Source: Aurantiochytrium sp. KH105 (Eukaryota; Sar; Bigyra; Thraustochytrida; Thraustochytriidae). Taken from it: DNA of 64,000 nucleotides. Where the stretch lies: positions 102,979 through 166,978 of the forward strand of contig BGKB01000145.1 of NCBI GenBank assembly GCA_003116975.1, written 5' to 3'. Both the position numbers and the translations under genes were made by a program. This document shows positions 9,901 to 21,600 of the stretch, piece by piece (the stretch's first letter is position 1; every line of letters starts with the position of its first letter). The notes under the pieces were generated by a model, which was given only the letters and a program-made list of their open reading frames with translations, did no database searches and had not been told where the DNA came from.

Positions 9901-11180
9901 ATGGCCTTGACGCTTCGCAACCTCCAAAGAGCTGCCACCGCGCTCGCCTCGCAACAACATTTGGCAGCCGCGCGTTTCGTACGCGCCGCGCACCAAGATG
10001 CTGCTCAGCATCTTAAAGAGCTGGAATTTAAGGTACGTGAAAAAGGTTGAAAGAAACCAGAAGCGCAAAAGCTAACAAGGTGGTGCGGAGTAAACAGAAT
10101 GATGGCCCAGGTAAAGTGGTGGCCAAGTCCACCGGCAAAGCTGCGCTTCGCCTCGTCCCGGGCGAAAGTCAGAGCACAATCGTCAAATTTGCCAAGGGCC
10201 CGAACGTTGATGTGTCACAGGACAAGCACAGTGCATGTGTTAACTTTACATCTAACGAGGACGTTCTCTCTACGGAGTTTATCATCCCCTATCGATCAGA
10301 CGTGGAGCTGGTGTCCCAGGCCGGATCGCTCGAGATCACCGATTACCTCGAAGGAGATCTCATGGCCCATGGTCACACTGGAATTCGTCTTGGCAAAGTG
10401 CGGGGCAACAAGGTGGACCTGACGAGCCAAGGCGACATCAAGGTCAGCAAGGACCTCGAAGCAGTTAACATGACAATCGCTTGCGCATCCTTTTCAACGC
10501 GCAAGCTTCTTGCGCAGTCTGCACGTCTCGAGTCCACGAGCGGCAATATGGACATTCAGGCAGCCTACGTGGACGAGGCGACGATTACTGCACAAAATGG
10601 AGGCACGCTTGCAGTCAACGGATTTCATGGACGTCTTGTCGTGCGAGGTTCCGCCAACGTCAAGCTTCTCGGCGTCAGCGGCTCTGTAGACCTCGAGATT
10701 GAACGTGGCGACGTTGAGGTCCAGTTCGACTCACTCTCAGAAACGACTCCCTGCCGTCTCCTCACCAAGGATGGCGCAATCCAGGTCACGCTTCCCATGG
10801 ACCAAGAAATCCTCGTTGATGCTGCTGCTAAGAACCCCATTGAAAAATGCCCAGAGGGTCTCGTGGCGTCCGCCGACGAGCCGAACGTTGTGCGTGGCAC
10901 CTTTGCTGGGGCTCCAGAGCCCAACAGGGCCACGCATCGTGCGAGTATGACGGGCAAGGTGAACTTGGAAGCCACCAAGACCCGCCAGGCTACATGGTCC
11001 GGTGCGACGACCAATCAATCAGATGATGATGAAGGAGACCCTGTGGTTGCGAGTGGGGGGGAGGCCCTGCAAACGCTTGCGCGTCTTTCGATCCAGGCGC
11101 CACAAGGTAGTGTCTCACTTGAGGCTGTCAGCTGGATTGACCGAATCCGCAACCGCTTCCTACCTTCCTCTGAACCGTAG
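9901..11180 (+). CDS. FAM185A-like DUF4097-type protein, probably mitochondrial (two exons)
   Basis: Exons 9901-10032 and 10098-11180, separated by a 65-base GTACGT...CAG intron in phase 0, encode 404 residues. The N-terminus (MALTLRNLQRAATALASQQ...) is Arg/Ala/Leu-rich without acidic residues, as in a mitochondrial presequence. The body is a repeating beta-strand pattern (GSLEITDYLEGDLMAHGHTG, GNKVDLTSQGDIKVSKDL, SGNMDIQAAY, GSVDLEIERGDVEVQF) typical of DUF4097 beta-helix-like proteins such as animal FAM185A. Molecular function of the family is not established. An ATG at 9868 is in another frame and was not used. The family call rests on repeat pattern and is moderately sure. Confidence 0.75.
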
Positions 11181-11277
11181 AAAAAGCTCTGATTGAAGAC
11201 ACCGTCGATGATGGGCAGGAAAATCTCTATTGCCTCAAGGATAATGAGAGGCCACCGTGGGCTGCACTTTTTGGCGT

Positions 11278-12588
11278 TCAATGATGGAGGGCCGGCATTC
11301 GCTGTCCGCAAAAGCCGTCCGTTTCCCAGTTCGCCTCGAGATCTTGCTCACGGGGCATAGAGTAGCCGAATTGTCGCAATGCATAGAGTACCTTTGCGCG
11401 TCGTAAGGACCCAAAATTTACCTCGGCTCGCTCCTTGGGCGAAAATTTTCGCCCCCCAAAGGATCCGCGATGCGATATAAAATTATCCGCTTGTTCTTGG
11501 ACAGTCTGGGGCAAAACGCGCAACATTGGCCATTCGCGACCTGCGAAGTTGAGTAGTGTGTGCAAACACGGCACATTGTCTTCGCCCACAAGGTCCTCGA
11601 TGCGAATGGCCAGATACTGATTGGCGTTCAAATGGCCGGTAAGCCAGTGCATGGCCTCCAGATCATACCTTGCGTCGAATTCGAGCCTATTACGTACACC
11701 TCCCCTACATTGTTCATTGTCGAGAGCGTCGGTGTAAAAGATTTTGCATACATCCCTGAAAAACCTATCAAAGGTGCCACCGGCGAGGTCTCGCGGGTCT
11801 CTGAGCAAGTGAATGTAGCGTAATTGGTCACCAAAGAGTTTGTGCAGCATTGGCAGCAAGAGAGTTGTTCGTGGTTGCTTGAGTGCGACCATCACTGCAT
11901 CATCACCACTGAAGCGTAGCTGTTGAAGCAAGACACGCAACATGATTTGTAGACCCGAAAACCACGCTCCTTTGGACCGAACGTGGTCGTTAAACTCCAT
12001 GCCGAAGACGCCATGTTCAGCGAGAATGGTCGTATAAATGTCGCCCACTTTCATGCTCGAGGTTGCGTTCTCTTCTGTGCACGAGACCATGTCATAGATG
12101 CCCATCCACGCGACGGAGTCGCGCGAGTGTGAGGTTTTGCCAAAGGAGACATCAAATGCAGAAAAAAAGTCGACGAGAGAGCGTGTTCCTGAGTCGCCGA
12201 TCCCGCCAATAAATATGGGGATGCCCGTGCCACGCTCTAGTAGAATTGTCTGCAGCTCGTCTGCAAGCGAGAGAATGGAGCTCTTGCACGCTATATCGTC
12301 TTTCTGCGAAGCAATATACGCCCTGAAGGTGCTCAAACTATGCCAGCCGGGGTTTGAAATCTCTCTCTCGTCTGCTCTGGCGTGCGAACCGGCGCTCGCA
12401 GGGCCCTCGCCATATTTGTCACCGAGAAGAGCGCTCGAGGCGTCTGGCGGGCGGCGAAGAAGTCCGGTGCTGTCCATCCCGGCTCTCTGCGCTGTCCATG
12501 CTACGAGAACAAGCCCAAGAACGACGGCCACTAACTTGAACACCGAGGAGCGGTGCCGCGTGGCCGCCCTTGACCTGCCCCGCGTCAT
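11278..12588 (-). CDS. sulfotransferase-like type II membrane protein
   Basis: Single exon of 436 residues starting at the ATG at 12588. A short basic N-terminus (MTRGRSRAATRHRSS) precedes one membrane segment at about residues 17-34, the topology of Golgi glycan-modifying enzymes. FIGGIGDSGTR (about 125-135) resembles the 5'-phosphosulfate-binding loop of PAPS-dependent sulfotransferases, and HLLRDPRDLAGG (about 262-273) resembles the 3'-phosphate-binding site. The predicted role is sulfation or a related transfer on lumenal glycans or proteins; the acceptor cannot be read from sequence. It converges with the FAM185A-like gene with about 100 bases between stops. Confidence 0.75.
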   Translation of the reverse strand: MTRGRSRAATRHRSSVFKLVAVVLGLVLVAWTAQRAGMDSTGLLRRPPDASSALLGDKYGEGPASAGSHARADEREISNPGWHSLSTFRAYIASQKDDIACKSSILSLADELQTILLERGTGIPIFIGGIGDSGTRSLVDFFSAFDVSFGKTSHSRDSVAWMGIYDMVSCTEENATSSMKVGDIYTTILAEHGVFGMEFNDHVRSKGAWFSGLQIMLRVLLQQLRFSGDDAVMVALKQPRTTLLLPMLHKLFGDQLRYIHLLRDPRDLAGGTFDRFFRDVCKIFYTDALDNEQCRGGVRNRLEFDARYDLEAMHWLTGHLNANQYLAIRIEDLVGEDNVPCLHTLLNFAGREWPMLRVLPQTVQEQADNFISHRGSFGGRKFSPKERAEVNFGSLRRAKVLYALRQFGYSMPREQDLEANWETDGFCGQRMPALHH

Positions 12589-13773
12589 GCCGCTGCGCAG
12601 CAGCCTCTGTCTTTCCCGGCTGGTCTCGCGTTGCGCGTTACTTTTGCTTGGTGGTGGCGCGGCCGGGGCGGTCGGTGGTGATGTGTCCGGCCGACCTGGC
12701 CGGTAAGAATCAGTGCTGCACTTCGTGTCGGTTTTGGGTTTCTCATCGTCACCCGATTTACTACTCTCATCAAATGCGATTGGGCAGGTTCAGGGCAGGG
12801 CAGGGCAGGGCAGTCTACCGTTGGTCCAAGGCTCAAGAGACAATACCTTGCCTGAGGAAGAACATGCTTTGGAGGCAGGCAGCGCTGGTATGCGTGCCGA
12901 TCGCGCAGCCAGGTGCAAGGGGATACGTACGATCAGAGAGAACATGACCCCCGAACTTCCTTCGGAAAACCCTCCGAAAGCGCAGAATACAGAAGGCAGG
13001 ATAGAACAAAGTCAGCAACATGTCGTTATAGCTCGACCTTATCCTCGCCCTTGCCCTCGTTTTCGTGCTATTTGTACGTTTCGAAGGAAATGGACTGCGC
13101 GCAAATGCTTTGAAGAACGTTTCAAAACCTTTACCGTGTTCGCCGCGAACGTCTCAAAATGTTTTCCGCATTCGCCGCGAACGCTTCGAGTCCTTCGTCG
13201 CGAGAGATCCGAGTTATTGCATACCGCAGTAAATGTCCAGCAGGCATACTTATTTTCTGTAGGAACACTGTCTTGGTGATCCGGCAAGGTGTGTTCAAAA
13301 AGGTTTATTGGCAAGTAAAAGAAAGATCGTAAATACTTGCTCGGTTCTAGCAGCGCATCGCAATTGCCTTTAAGCAACGCCCCAAGACGAAGATGCAAAT
13401 CCTACTTTCCTACCCCAGTGCATGCTGTCAAGGTTTCTCTTCTTTAGTCAGTAGTAACAAATTATTCATTCGAGTTTTCCGTTCGCCAGCTACTTTACAT
13501 AATGATGACCACGCAGTACCTTTTACAATCAAGGAGAACCTTTTGAGCATCCATGCGTCTCATCCTAAGGTAATCAGCACAGCTGACGCTTGAAGTGTTT
13601 GGCAAAGAAGCCAATCATAACATGACAGGAACGCAAATGCATAAGACGTTTGCCGCTGGCCTCAGAAAATCTACTGCTGGCCTTAGAAGTTTGCTATTGG
13701 CCACTGACAGACCCGGGCAATGAGATACAACCCACATTGCTCATGCAAAAGGAGCGCGCTTTGGCGTTATAGA
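12589..13773. other. intergenic; no supported gene, minor repeats
   Basis: Contains a short CAGGG run (about 12787-12811). About 2.5 imperfect copies of a 32-base unit containing TTCGCCGCGAACG lie near 13107-13190. Three loose copies of a 20-base CTGGCCT-containing unit lie near 13650-13710. No frame looks protein-coding. Confidence 0.5.
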
Positions 13774-14466
13774 CTACTCCTTTTTCGCTTGTTTTTTGGG
13801 TCGGCCCGGAGATTTGCGCGGTTTCGTGGACGTTTGACGAGAGCTTGAACCCTGCGAGGCAGAGACCAAAGGTTCCTGGGGCGCTGGACCGCCTTGCGCT
13901 TCTGGAGCAACGTGATAACGCCAACGCTGAGCAAGACGGGGCACGAGGAATTTTGCCTTTGGAAAAGGCATGGAGGGATCGGGCGGAGCCCCCGTCACAT
14001 GTTCCAAGGGGACGATATCTTCGCAAACCAAGAGCTCTTCAAGGGGCATGGCGCTGTAGTATGGTCCCATGCGCTTTTTAATGTTGCTCCAGTGCGCGCT
14101 GGTTGTGCCGTCCTGCGCAATGAAAACTTGCCAGCCGGTGGGGCTGCCCTGGTCATCGACAAGCTTGTCGTGAAGGTTTCCGAGTTTGACGAAGACAAAC
14201 TTGTTGCTCTTTTGCTTCGCGCGTGCTCGCTTCTTGCCGCGTCGCGGGGCCTTGACTGTGGCCGCTGGCGTCTTCTCCTGCACCACGCTCACGGGCAGGT
14301 CAGCGTCCAACATGCCGGCGAGGGCATCCTTTGCCGCCTCCTCTGAAAAAGGATACCGCTGCGGAGCCGCGGCTTTCGGGGCGGGCTTGAGCACGGACTG
14401 CGCGGGGTCCTGCGCGGAGTGCGCGGGGTCCGGGCCTGGAGCGGCGCTCTCCGTGGAGGGCTCCAT
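13774..14466 (-). CDS. hypothetical protein with basic AT-hook-like tail
   Basis: Single exon, 230 residues, ATG at 14466. The first 60 residues are Pro/Ala-rich. A basic stretch (APRRGKKRARAKQKSNK, about 73-89) precedes a more ordered middle region (FVFVKLGNLHDKLVDDQGSP ... WQVFIAQDGTTSAHW ... MGPYYSAMPLEELLVCEDIV) that looks like a small folded domain. The C-terminus, KPRKSPGRPKKQAKKE, contains a GRP core flanked by basic residues, as in AT-hooks. A nuclear, DNA-associated role is therefore plausible but is inference. Family not recognised. Confidence 0.65.
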   Translation of the reverse strand: MEPSTESAAPGPDPAHSAQDPAQSVLKPAPKAAAPQRYPFSEEAAKDALAGMLDADLPVSVVQEKTPAATVKAPRRGKKRARAKQKSNKFVFVKLGNLHDKLVDDQGSPTGWQVFIAQDGTTSAHWSNIKKRMGPYYSAMPLEELLVCEDIVPLEHVTGAPPDPSMPFPKAKFLVPRLAQRWRYHVAPEAQGGPAPQEPLVSASQGSSSRQTSTKPRKSPGRPKKQAKKE

Positions 14467-16298
14467 CGTTGCGCGCGAAGCCTTTGTTATCTTTCTAGGA
14501 CGGCTTGTTGACGACTTTCAAGAAAAAAAAAAAAGGAAAACTAACCACCAATTTGCCCATTAGGCCTTCGTACGATGTAGATCCTGAGTTTTCATCTGCG
14601 CTGGCATGGAATGCTCGACGTAGTAGAGCGCCGCAATGGGATTTTGGGGCTGGCAAGGGTGAAGAAGAGCATGAGCCGGCCACAGAAGATTGCGTCAGAA
14701 GCAACCACGTCAGTCAGCGCAGCCTGCTGGCGTTTTATACTTGATTCGATAAGTCGGTGACTTTGCACTTTCATCCGCTGTCACGACTCTGCAAGACGAG
14801 TAGCGCTTGGTTGCTGTCTGTCATCGTCCATCCATCAAGCCATCAAGCCAACCAGCCGACCAGCCAGCCAGCCATACAGCCAGCCGTGCAGTCATCCAGC
14901 AAGGCTCCTTGTCTCCCGCCAAGCAAGCAAGTCTTTCCCCGCCGAGGTCTACGTCCTGCGTTATCTCCTCCTCCTGCTCCCTGCTCCCTACTGCCTGCTC
15001 CTCCAAAGTGCCAACCCTGCTGTCCAGCAGGCGCGACTGCTCTTCGTGATGCCGGATGATGGCGGCTCGGCTCTGCTGTGCTCTGCTCTGCTCCTGTGCT
15101 CTGCTCTGCGCTATTCCGCACCGCTCGCGCGAGCTTGGTCGTGGCTGACTGACGCCGGGCCAAAAGAGTCAAGGCGGGCCGCGCTCTCCCTCTCCTCACC
15201 TCTCTCGCAATGCTCCAACTCCTACCTTCCTTCCTTCAAGTGCGCCGCGCGGCCGGGACACCGCGGCAGCGCCAGTCCTGGTCGCAACCTTGCCTCGAAC
15301 GAGACCTATCGCGTCGCGTCGCGCCGCGTCGCGTCGTGCCGAGTTGTTTCCTTGTTGCTTCGTGGACTCGTTGTTTCGTGTCGGTCAAGAATGCGTTGCT
15401 CGCAGTTTGTTTTTGTTGAAACTGCCTCGGAGTCGAGGCCGCGTCGCAGTGCTGTGCTGCGCTGCGCTCCTACTCCCCCTCCTACGAAGGCCGCGGTGCC
15501 AGGAGCACACCGTCCATTGCGTTCCTGTGGATGCGACGATGGCCCGGCACATTTTAAAATGCAACGAGCACCACTTGGCCGCTCAAACTGCAGCAGGAGC
15601 AGTCTAGTGCAGATGGACGCTCGCGTTCACAAGGTAGTAGTGTTCTACCCTCCTCCGGTCTCACTTCGCCGCGCCAGGACGCAAGGAAGGAGCTCCGACC
15701 CGGCCTGCTCCCCCTCTGAGCTGCAGCCTGGCTGTGCCGGCTGCCACGCTGCGTCCAGCCTCTGCGCCGCGAGCAGCAGCAGGTTCTCCTTTCCTTTCAC
15801 TTCTCGCTGCAGCTCGCCCACCCGCGCGCTTGCGTTCCTCTCGCACCTCCCAAGTGCGCCCCGATTTCGCCAGCAAGACATGGCAACCAGCTGCATCTCC
15901 AGCCTGCTCATGCCAGGGGCCCCGCCTCGCCTCGCCTCGCCTCGCTCGCTCGCCAAGCCACGCCTCCACGTCTCCACGTCTCCACGCCGCGACTCCGCCA
16001 AGCCACGATCTCTGCGCTGCTGCTGTGCTCTGCTGTGCTGTCTGCTCAGCTCTCGCCCGGGGCGGCCGCGGCGTGCCCGAGCAGGAACTTGATAACGCGC
16101 GAAGAGGCCTCGGAGGAGCCGCAAAAGCGTAGCTCTCGCTCGCTCGCTCGCTCGCAGAGCAGAGCGGAGCGGAGCGGAGCCGCGCGAGCTCGGCGGGCAG
16201 GGCAGACCCGCTTCGGAGAGCTGGCGGGCGCTGCCGAGGAGCGGCGGCGCTGTCGAGGCGCGCGGCGGAGCGGGCGGAGGCGGGGCCGGGAGGGTTGG
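14467..16298. other. intergenic, low-complexity repeats between divergent genes
   Basis: Holds degenerate CCAG/CAAGCCAT runs (14830-14900), CTCTGCT-type runs (15070-15115), CGTCGCGTCGCG (15310-15340) and CTCGC runs (15930-15955, 16135-16155). Several long open frames exist on both strands but they are Arg/Ser/Ala/Cys-rich composition artefacts. Promoter and 5' leader DNA for the desaturase-like gene at 16299 should lie at its right end. Confidence 0.5.
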
Positions 16299-17585
16299 AT
16301 GGGGATGATGATGAGCATGGCCGCCCTGGAAGTCCCGGAGGTCCTCGCGGCCGGCGCCGAGGGCTTGGCGAGGGGCGCTCTCGCCGTTGCGGTGGCGACC
16401 TCCACGAGCAACTACGCGGTCAGCTGGCCGCAGGCAGCCTGGGTCGCGGCGGGCGGCGCCGGCGCCGCGTGGAAGTGGTGGTGGGGGGCAGGGTTCGAGC
16501 AGGGGGACGGGTTCGCGACCCTGGCGCTGCTTGCCCCGGCCTTGGCCAGCCTCACGTACTGGGTCCATGGCCTCCTTTTGCTGCTGCTCGACATCGAAAA
16601 ATGGCCCGCGCTGTACAAGTACAAGATTCAGCCCGGAAAGGATTTTGACGTCAAGCTCTTGCCCGGTCTGGTGAGGAACATTCTTTTCGGCCATGTCTTC
16701 GTGGCCCTGCCCCTCTCGGTTGCCATTTGGTATTCGGGGCGCATCGAGATCTCGCCTCGTATCCCGGGCTTTGTTGAGATATTCGTGCACCTGGTTATTT
16801 TCCTTCTCGTGGACGAGGTTCTCTTTTACTACACACATCGTGCGTGCCACGAGTTTCCTTTTCTTTACAAGCACGTGCACAAGATACACCACCAATATAC
16901 GGCCCCAATCGGGCTGGCGGCCGACTATGCGCATCCTCTGGAGCACCTCTTTGTGAACCTTATTCCTAATCTTGCTGGAGCTCTTCTTGTGCGCGCACAT
17001 GCGGTCACCTTCATTTTCTGGTGGGTCATTGTAAGTTTGGGGTTTTCTGCGGATGCTTCGCTTCGTGAGCGCATAGTGTACTGACCTACCCTTTGTTTCA
17101 ATATGCGCAGACTGTTATTGGAACGCAATGTAATCATTCGGGCTACAGGATGTGGTGGCTCCCGCAGAGCGAGGACAACCCGAACATGCACGATTTGCAC
17201 CACATGAAGTTCACGTGTAAGTTCCTTGTTTCGCTTCGCTTCGCCTTGCCTTCCTTGCCTTGCCTTGCCTTGCCTTGCCATGCTTCGCTGAGAAACGAGG
17301 GAGACTGACACGCTTCACGCGCACATGGATGGATGGCTTCGTTTGGATTGGGTTGGATTGGATGGGATTGGAATTGTTTTCATTTGTGACAATTTGCTTA
17401 TTCGCTTTCTTGCTTTTTTCTTATCGATCTGTACAAATCAAATGAACTCACCCGCTGCTGCTGCTATCTGCTGGTGGTCGCACGAAACAGGCAACTTCGG
17501 CTCAATGGGGATTCTGGATAAGCTGCACGGCACGTACAGAGATTGGCGCGAAGTAACTGGAAAGGTCAGCAAAAAGACCTTGTGA
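16299..17585 (+). CDS. fatty-acid hydroxylase superfamily, methylsterol-monooxygenase-like (three exons)
   Basis: Exons 16299-17030, 17111-17216 and 17491-17585 encode 310 residues; both introns start GTAAGT and end CAG, and phases agree. The enzyme class is the ER di-iron oxygenases that oxidise sterol methyl groups or lipid chains. The three histidine boxes are HRACH (about 181), HKIHH (about 194) and HDLHH (about 271). The last is followed across the exon 2/3 junction by MKFTCNFGSMGILDKLHGT, the usual ending of C-4 methylsterol oxidases. Hydrophobic segments flank the boxes. The first 60 residues are Ala/Gly-rich and variable; MSMAALEV five codons downstream is an alternative start. Intron 2 contains a CCTTG array. 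Substrate is not certain. Confidence 0.88.
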
Positions 17586-17929
17586 GCGAGCGCACATGGC
17601 CTTTGTTTTTTCTTCTTCCACTGGATGACGACGATAATGTGTGCGCGCGTGTGTGTGTATGTGTGGCTCGAGTCGCGCTGGCTGCCCGGCTGGTTCATTG
17701 GCGGGCTTGTTAGCTGATGTATGTATAAAGTAACGTAGAGAGGCGATCTTCTCCACCTACCAGTTCTCTCGCGTGCGCAATCTGCTTTGATTCCTTGTTC
17801 TCTGCTTCTTGGCCTCCTCGTCCAAAAACTTTTTGTTCCATAGTTTCCGAGGAGGACGAAAAAGGCGCGGGCTAACTAGCTAGCCAGCAACGCCTGCGCT
17901 CCACACGCTTGTTGTTGCGAGAGCAACCC

Positions 17930-18257
17930 TTAGGCAAAGATGGACACTTGCGTGACCCAGCAGGCAAAAATGAGCACTGCGAGACCCTGGATGACACGCT
18001 TGCGCAAAAGGCAGGCGTCGAGAAAGTGCGGTGAAAGCGAGGAATCGTCGAGGCACTGATACGAAGTGCTGGCTTCACGAGCCATGAGCTTGTCAAAGAG
18101 TTTCCAGCTGAAAAAGAGCGAATCGTAATCAGAATCATTGTTGCCTTCGTGGGCCGAGTTGGTGCTGCCCTCGAGTCCACTACCCTCGTGGTTGTTCTCG
18201 CGGCGAGGGGCATCCCGAATCGCCCACGAGTTTCCACCATCCTCGTCGTCTTGCTGC

Positions 18258-18293
<36 letters not shown>

Positions 18294-19891
18294 CCATCAG
18301 CACCTTGAGACTCGAAGCTGTCCTCCACTTGGCCATCCTGCGAAGATACACGAAGAAAGTGCGAAAGGCCAAACAGGAGAAACGTGCACACCCAAAAGCT
18401 CACTGCGGCGTAGTGGAGAAAGTTGGACATGGTGAAGATGCCAAACATCTTATCACCAGCAACGTCCTCGATCACCTCGAGCACGAGACGGACAGCGCCC
18501 ACACTGACGCCAGCCTTGAGCGTGATCTCACCCGCACGACGCGTAGGAATACGCGACACCATGCCCCAAATGTAGACACAGAGCAGCGGCGGGCCGAGGT
18601 ACGCCTGCGGCTTGTTAATGATGGTAAAAAGGCTGCTGCCCAAGTACGGCATGACGGGAAGCCAGGCGAGCGCAAGAAGGGCAAGCACGATGATGGTGAT
18701 GCGCCCGACGAGCACGAGGCGCTCCTCCGTCGCTTCCGGGTACCATTGGCGCCAGACAGTGAGTGCAAAGAGAGTTCCCGAAGAGTTGAAGACGCTGGCA
18801 AGTGCAGACATGAGCGCCGAGAGCATGCTGGCGATAATGAGTCCGCGCATGTTTTTGGGCACAACATTGAGCACGAGCCACGGGTACGAGGAGTCGTAGT
18901 TGAAGTTCTCGAGCTCAGCGGGTGTGAGGCGCTCCTCGACGAGAACGCGCGCGCAAAGACCGGGCACGACCATGATGAAAAAAGGAATGAACTTGAGCGT
19001 TGCCGCAAAGAGGCAACCAACCTGGCCGTGCGCGACGTTCTTCGCCGCCAAGGTGCGCTGCACGATGACCTGATCGACGCCAAAGTACCAAGGCGCAAAG
19101 GTGTAAAAGCCAAAGATGAAGCCGGTCCAGGGCATCGTGGGGTCCGAGCTCGGACGAAAGAGATGCATAAAGCGCGGGTCCACGTCGTCGAGGGCATTGA
19201 CAGAGTCAACAAGGCCAGACCAGCCCCCGACCGCGCCAAGCGAGTACGCGAGCATAATGAAGCCGCCTGCCACGAGCACGATCGTTTGCAGGACCTCGGT
19301 GTAGATGACGGCCTCGAGGCCGCCGACAACCGTGTAGAGCGTGGTGAAGGCGATGAGAAGCACGACGGCGACTGTCTTGTTGACGTCGAGGAGCTCGACG
19401 AGGATCAGCTGACCGGCAAAGAGGGTGGCGCTGATGCGCGAAAGCACGTAGACAGCGAGGGAGACGGCGACCATGATGGTCTTGCACTTGAGGTTGTAGC
19501 GGCGCTCGAGATAGTCGGGAGTAGTCTCGATGGCCGCGCTCAGGTACGTGGGCAGAAAGAACATGCCCAGCGCGAGGACGCAGATGACGGCGCCGATCTC
19601 GTAAAAGGCCGTGGCCACGCCCGAAGAGGCCGCGCCTCCCGCGAGTCCGACAAAGTGCTCGCTGCCGATGTTGCTCGCAAAGAGCGAGAAGCCGACGGCC
19701 GTAAAGCGCACGCTGCGGTCCGCGAGAAAGTAGCCCGCGGACGTCTGCTTCCCGCTCCGAAAGCTGACCCACGCGAAGATGATAACGACCACCACGTAGT
19801 ACAGAATCAGGGTGACCCAGTCGCCGACGCCCATGGCGTTGGCGATGCTGGCCTTGCCCAGCGCGTCCTCATTCGCCACGGCGTCCGCCAT
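17930..19891 (-). CDS. SLC5-type sodium/solute symporter
   Basis: Single exon of 653 residues from the ATG at 19891. It belongs to the sodium:solute symporter family (SGLT-like, LeuT fold). ASNIGSEHFVGLAGGAA near residue 70 is the hallmark helix-1/2 motif, and about 14 hydrophobic segments follow (for example TLYTVVGGLEAVIYTEVLQT and LIIASMLSALMSALASVFNSSGT). It imports an organic solute with Na+; the substrate (sugar, inositol or other) is not readable. A cytosolic loop before the final membrane helix holds an uninterrupted Gln run encoded by CAG codons, followed by an acidic/Asn/Gly linker. The last helix (IQGLAVLIFACWVTQVSIF) ends the protein. Length matches animal SGLTs. Confidence 0.93.
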
Positions 19892-21600
19892 CTTCCCCAA
19901 AGTCTCCTCCTCCTCCCGCTCCTGCCGCTGCTGCGCTCGCCGCTACGAAGGCCTCGTCCTCGAGCACCTGCTGCTCCTCCAGGTAGCCGACAAGGGCTTC
20001 CCGCTGCTGCGTCTCGGCCTCGTCGTCACGCGATCTCCGCCTCGTGCGCGCGGGCGCGGGGCTCGCGGCGGGCGCGGGCGCGGGCGGGCGGGCGTGCGGG
20101 CGGGAGCGAGTCCGTGCGAGCGCGAGCGCGGGCGTGCGTGCGAGCGAGCGGGCGCGAGCGGCGACCGCGCGGCGTCCGTTCGGGTTCTGGGTCGAGCGAG
20201 CGCTTCTAGTAACAAGGTAAGGCGCGTTTTGCATGCCTGCGTCCATGCCTGCGTGCACGCGAGTCCAGGATCGCGCTCCCGCCGCCTGCGAGGGCGGGGC
20301 GGGCGGCGCGCGCAGGCTGGCAGCGCGGGCCCGGCCTCGCGCCGCGGAGCCGACGAGGCCGCGCAGGGGCGGCGCAGCGAGCGGGGCGGGGAGACGAGGC
20401 GGGCGGCGCGGGGACCAGGCGGGGGCTAGGGATTGCGGTAGCCGGGCGGTAGCCGGAGGGCCGCAAGTGGAGAATGGCGGCGCGCAAGTGGGGAATGCAG
20501 GGCGCGCGACTTGCGGGTGCGTATAAGCGTGTTTGTGTGGGGTGTGTTTGGGGCTTTGTTGTGCAAGTATAGTACAACAAAGAGAGCGAGGAGGAGGAGG
20601 AGAAAGAGCAGCGCGAGGATACGCTCGAGGATACGGCCGCCGCTGCCGGCGCGGAGGCCCTGCAGAGCGGTGCGGGAGGGCGCAGAGGCCCTGCACAAGG
20701 GTCCCGCCGCAGGGCGCGGACAGAGGCGCGGCGCGGGGCGATGGGCGGGCGATGGCGATGGCGATGTTGACATGACGATGGCGATGGAGATGTTGAAGAC
20801 GACGATAAGACGCCATGCGCGACGACGACAACGACGACACCAACGACGACGACACCAGCGACGACGACACCAGCGACGACGAGGACGAGGACGAGGGGGA
20901 CGAGAAGCGCAGGCGGGAGTTGGGAAAGCGCCGGGCGCGGAGGCTCGAGGAGCAGAAGCGCGGGCCTCCGTAGTCCTCGGGATGAGAGCGTGGCACAGCA
21001 GCGCGTCGACGCGGGAGCCTCGCGGCGGCGTGGTCGCGCGTAACGCGGCGGCACGTGCAGGCGCGGGGCGCGGGCGAGACGCGCGAGAGAGAGACGGCGG
21101 GGCGAAGACAGACCCGCGAGGGAGGTCTCGGGCCGGGGCTGGACGCCGGCGAGCAGCTAGCGAGGAGGGGGAGGACGAGAAGAGTCCGCGATGCATCTCG
21201 TGCGTGCGTCCAGGAGACGAGACGAGACGAGACGAGACGAGACCTTGCGCGCAGATCAAGACCGAGACCGAGACCGAGGCCGAGACCGAGACCCGCGCAC
21301 GGAGCGCGGGAGAGGCGGGGATGGCCGCGGACGTGCTTCGCGCCAAGAGCGCGAGAGCGAGGGTCTGCTCGAGGGACGGCGTGGCGTCGAACTTACGAAC
21401 CGCAGAACTGGCCTGCAGGAGCAGCAAAAGCAGGAGAAGGGAGCAAAAGCAGCAAGAAGGCGTGCAAGCAAAACCCGAACGCCGCGGAGGAGGAGGAGAA
21501 GAAGAAGAGCTCTTTCGGGACGCAGAGCGGAGCCGCGCAGAGCAGAGCAGCGGCCGAGGACGAGTAGACGGACGGCCAGCCAGCCTAGAGGGCGAGCCCG
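19892..21600. other. 1.7-kb repeat-rich divergent intergenic region
   Basis: Separates the SLC5 gene (minus) from the H3-like gene (plus). It contains GCGGGCG-type runs (20040-20110), GGAGGAGGA (about 20590-20605), ACGACGAC/CACCAGCGACGA runs (20820-20890), a perfect (GAGAC)6 array at 21214-21243 and GAGACC hexamer copies to about 21296. Long frames here are charged repeats without family features. Promoters for both flanking genes must lie inside. Confidence 0.55.
21214..21243 (+). repeat. (GAGAC)6 array followed by GAGACC units
   Basis: Six perfect GAGAC pentamers are followed, after a short gap, by degenerate GAGACC/GAGGCC hexamers to about 21296. The array sits about 360 bases upstream of the H3-like gene. 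Confidence 0.95.

Noticed and set aside
12713-13279. Plus-strand 188-codon frame in the intergenic region
   Set aside because: No domain, signal or conserved-looking segment, mixed composition, and it spans the 32-base repeats.
18149-20209. Plus-strand 686-codon frame opposite the SLC5 symporter
   Set aside because: Its composition (Asp/His/Arg/Glu repeats) is the reverse of a membrane protein and it has no family features; it is a shadow frame.
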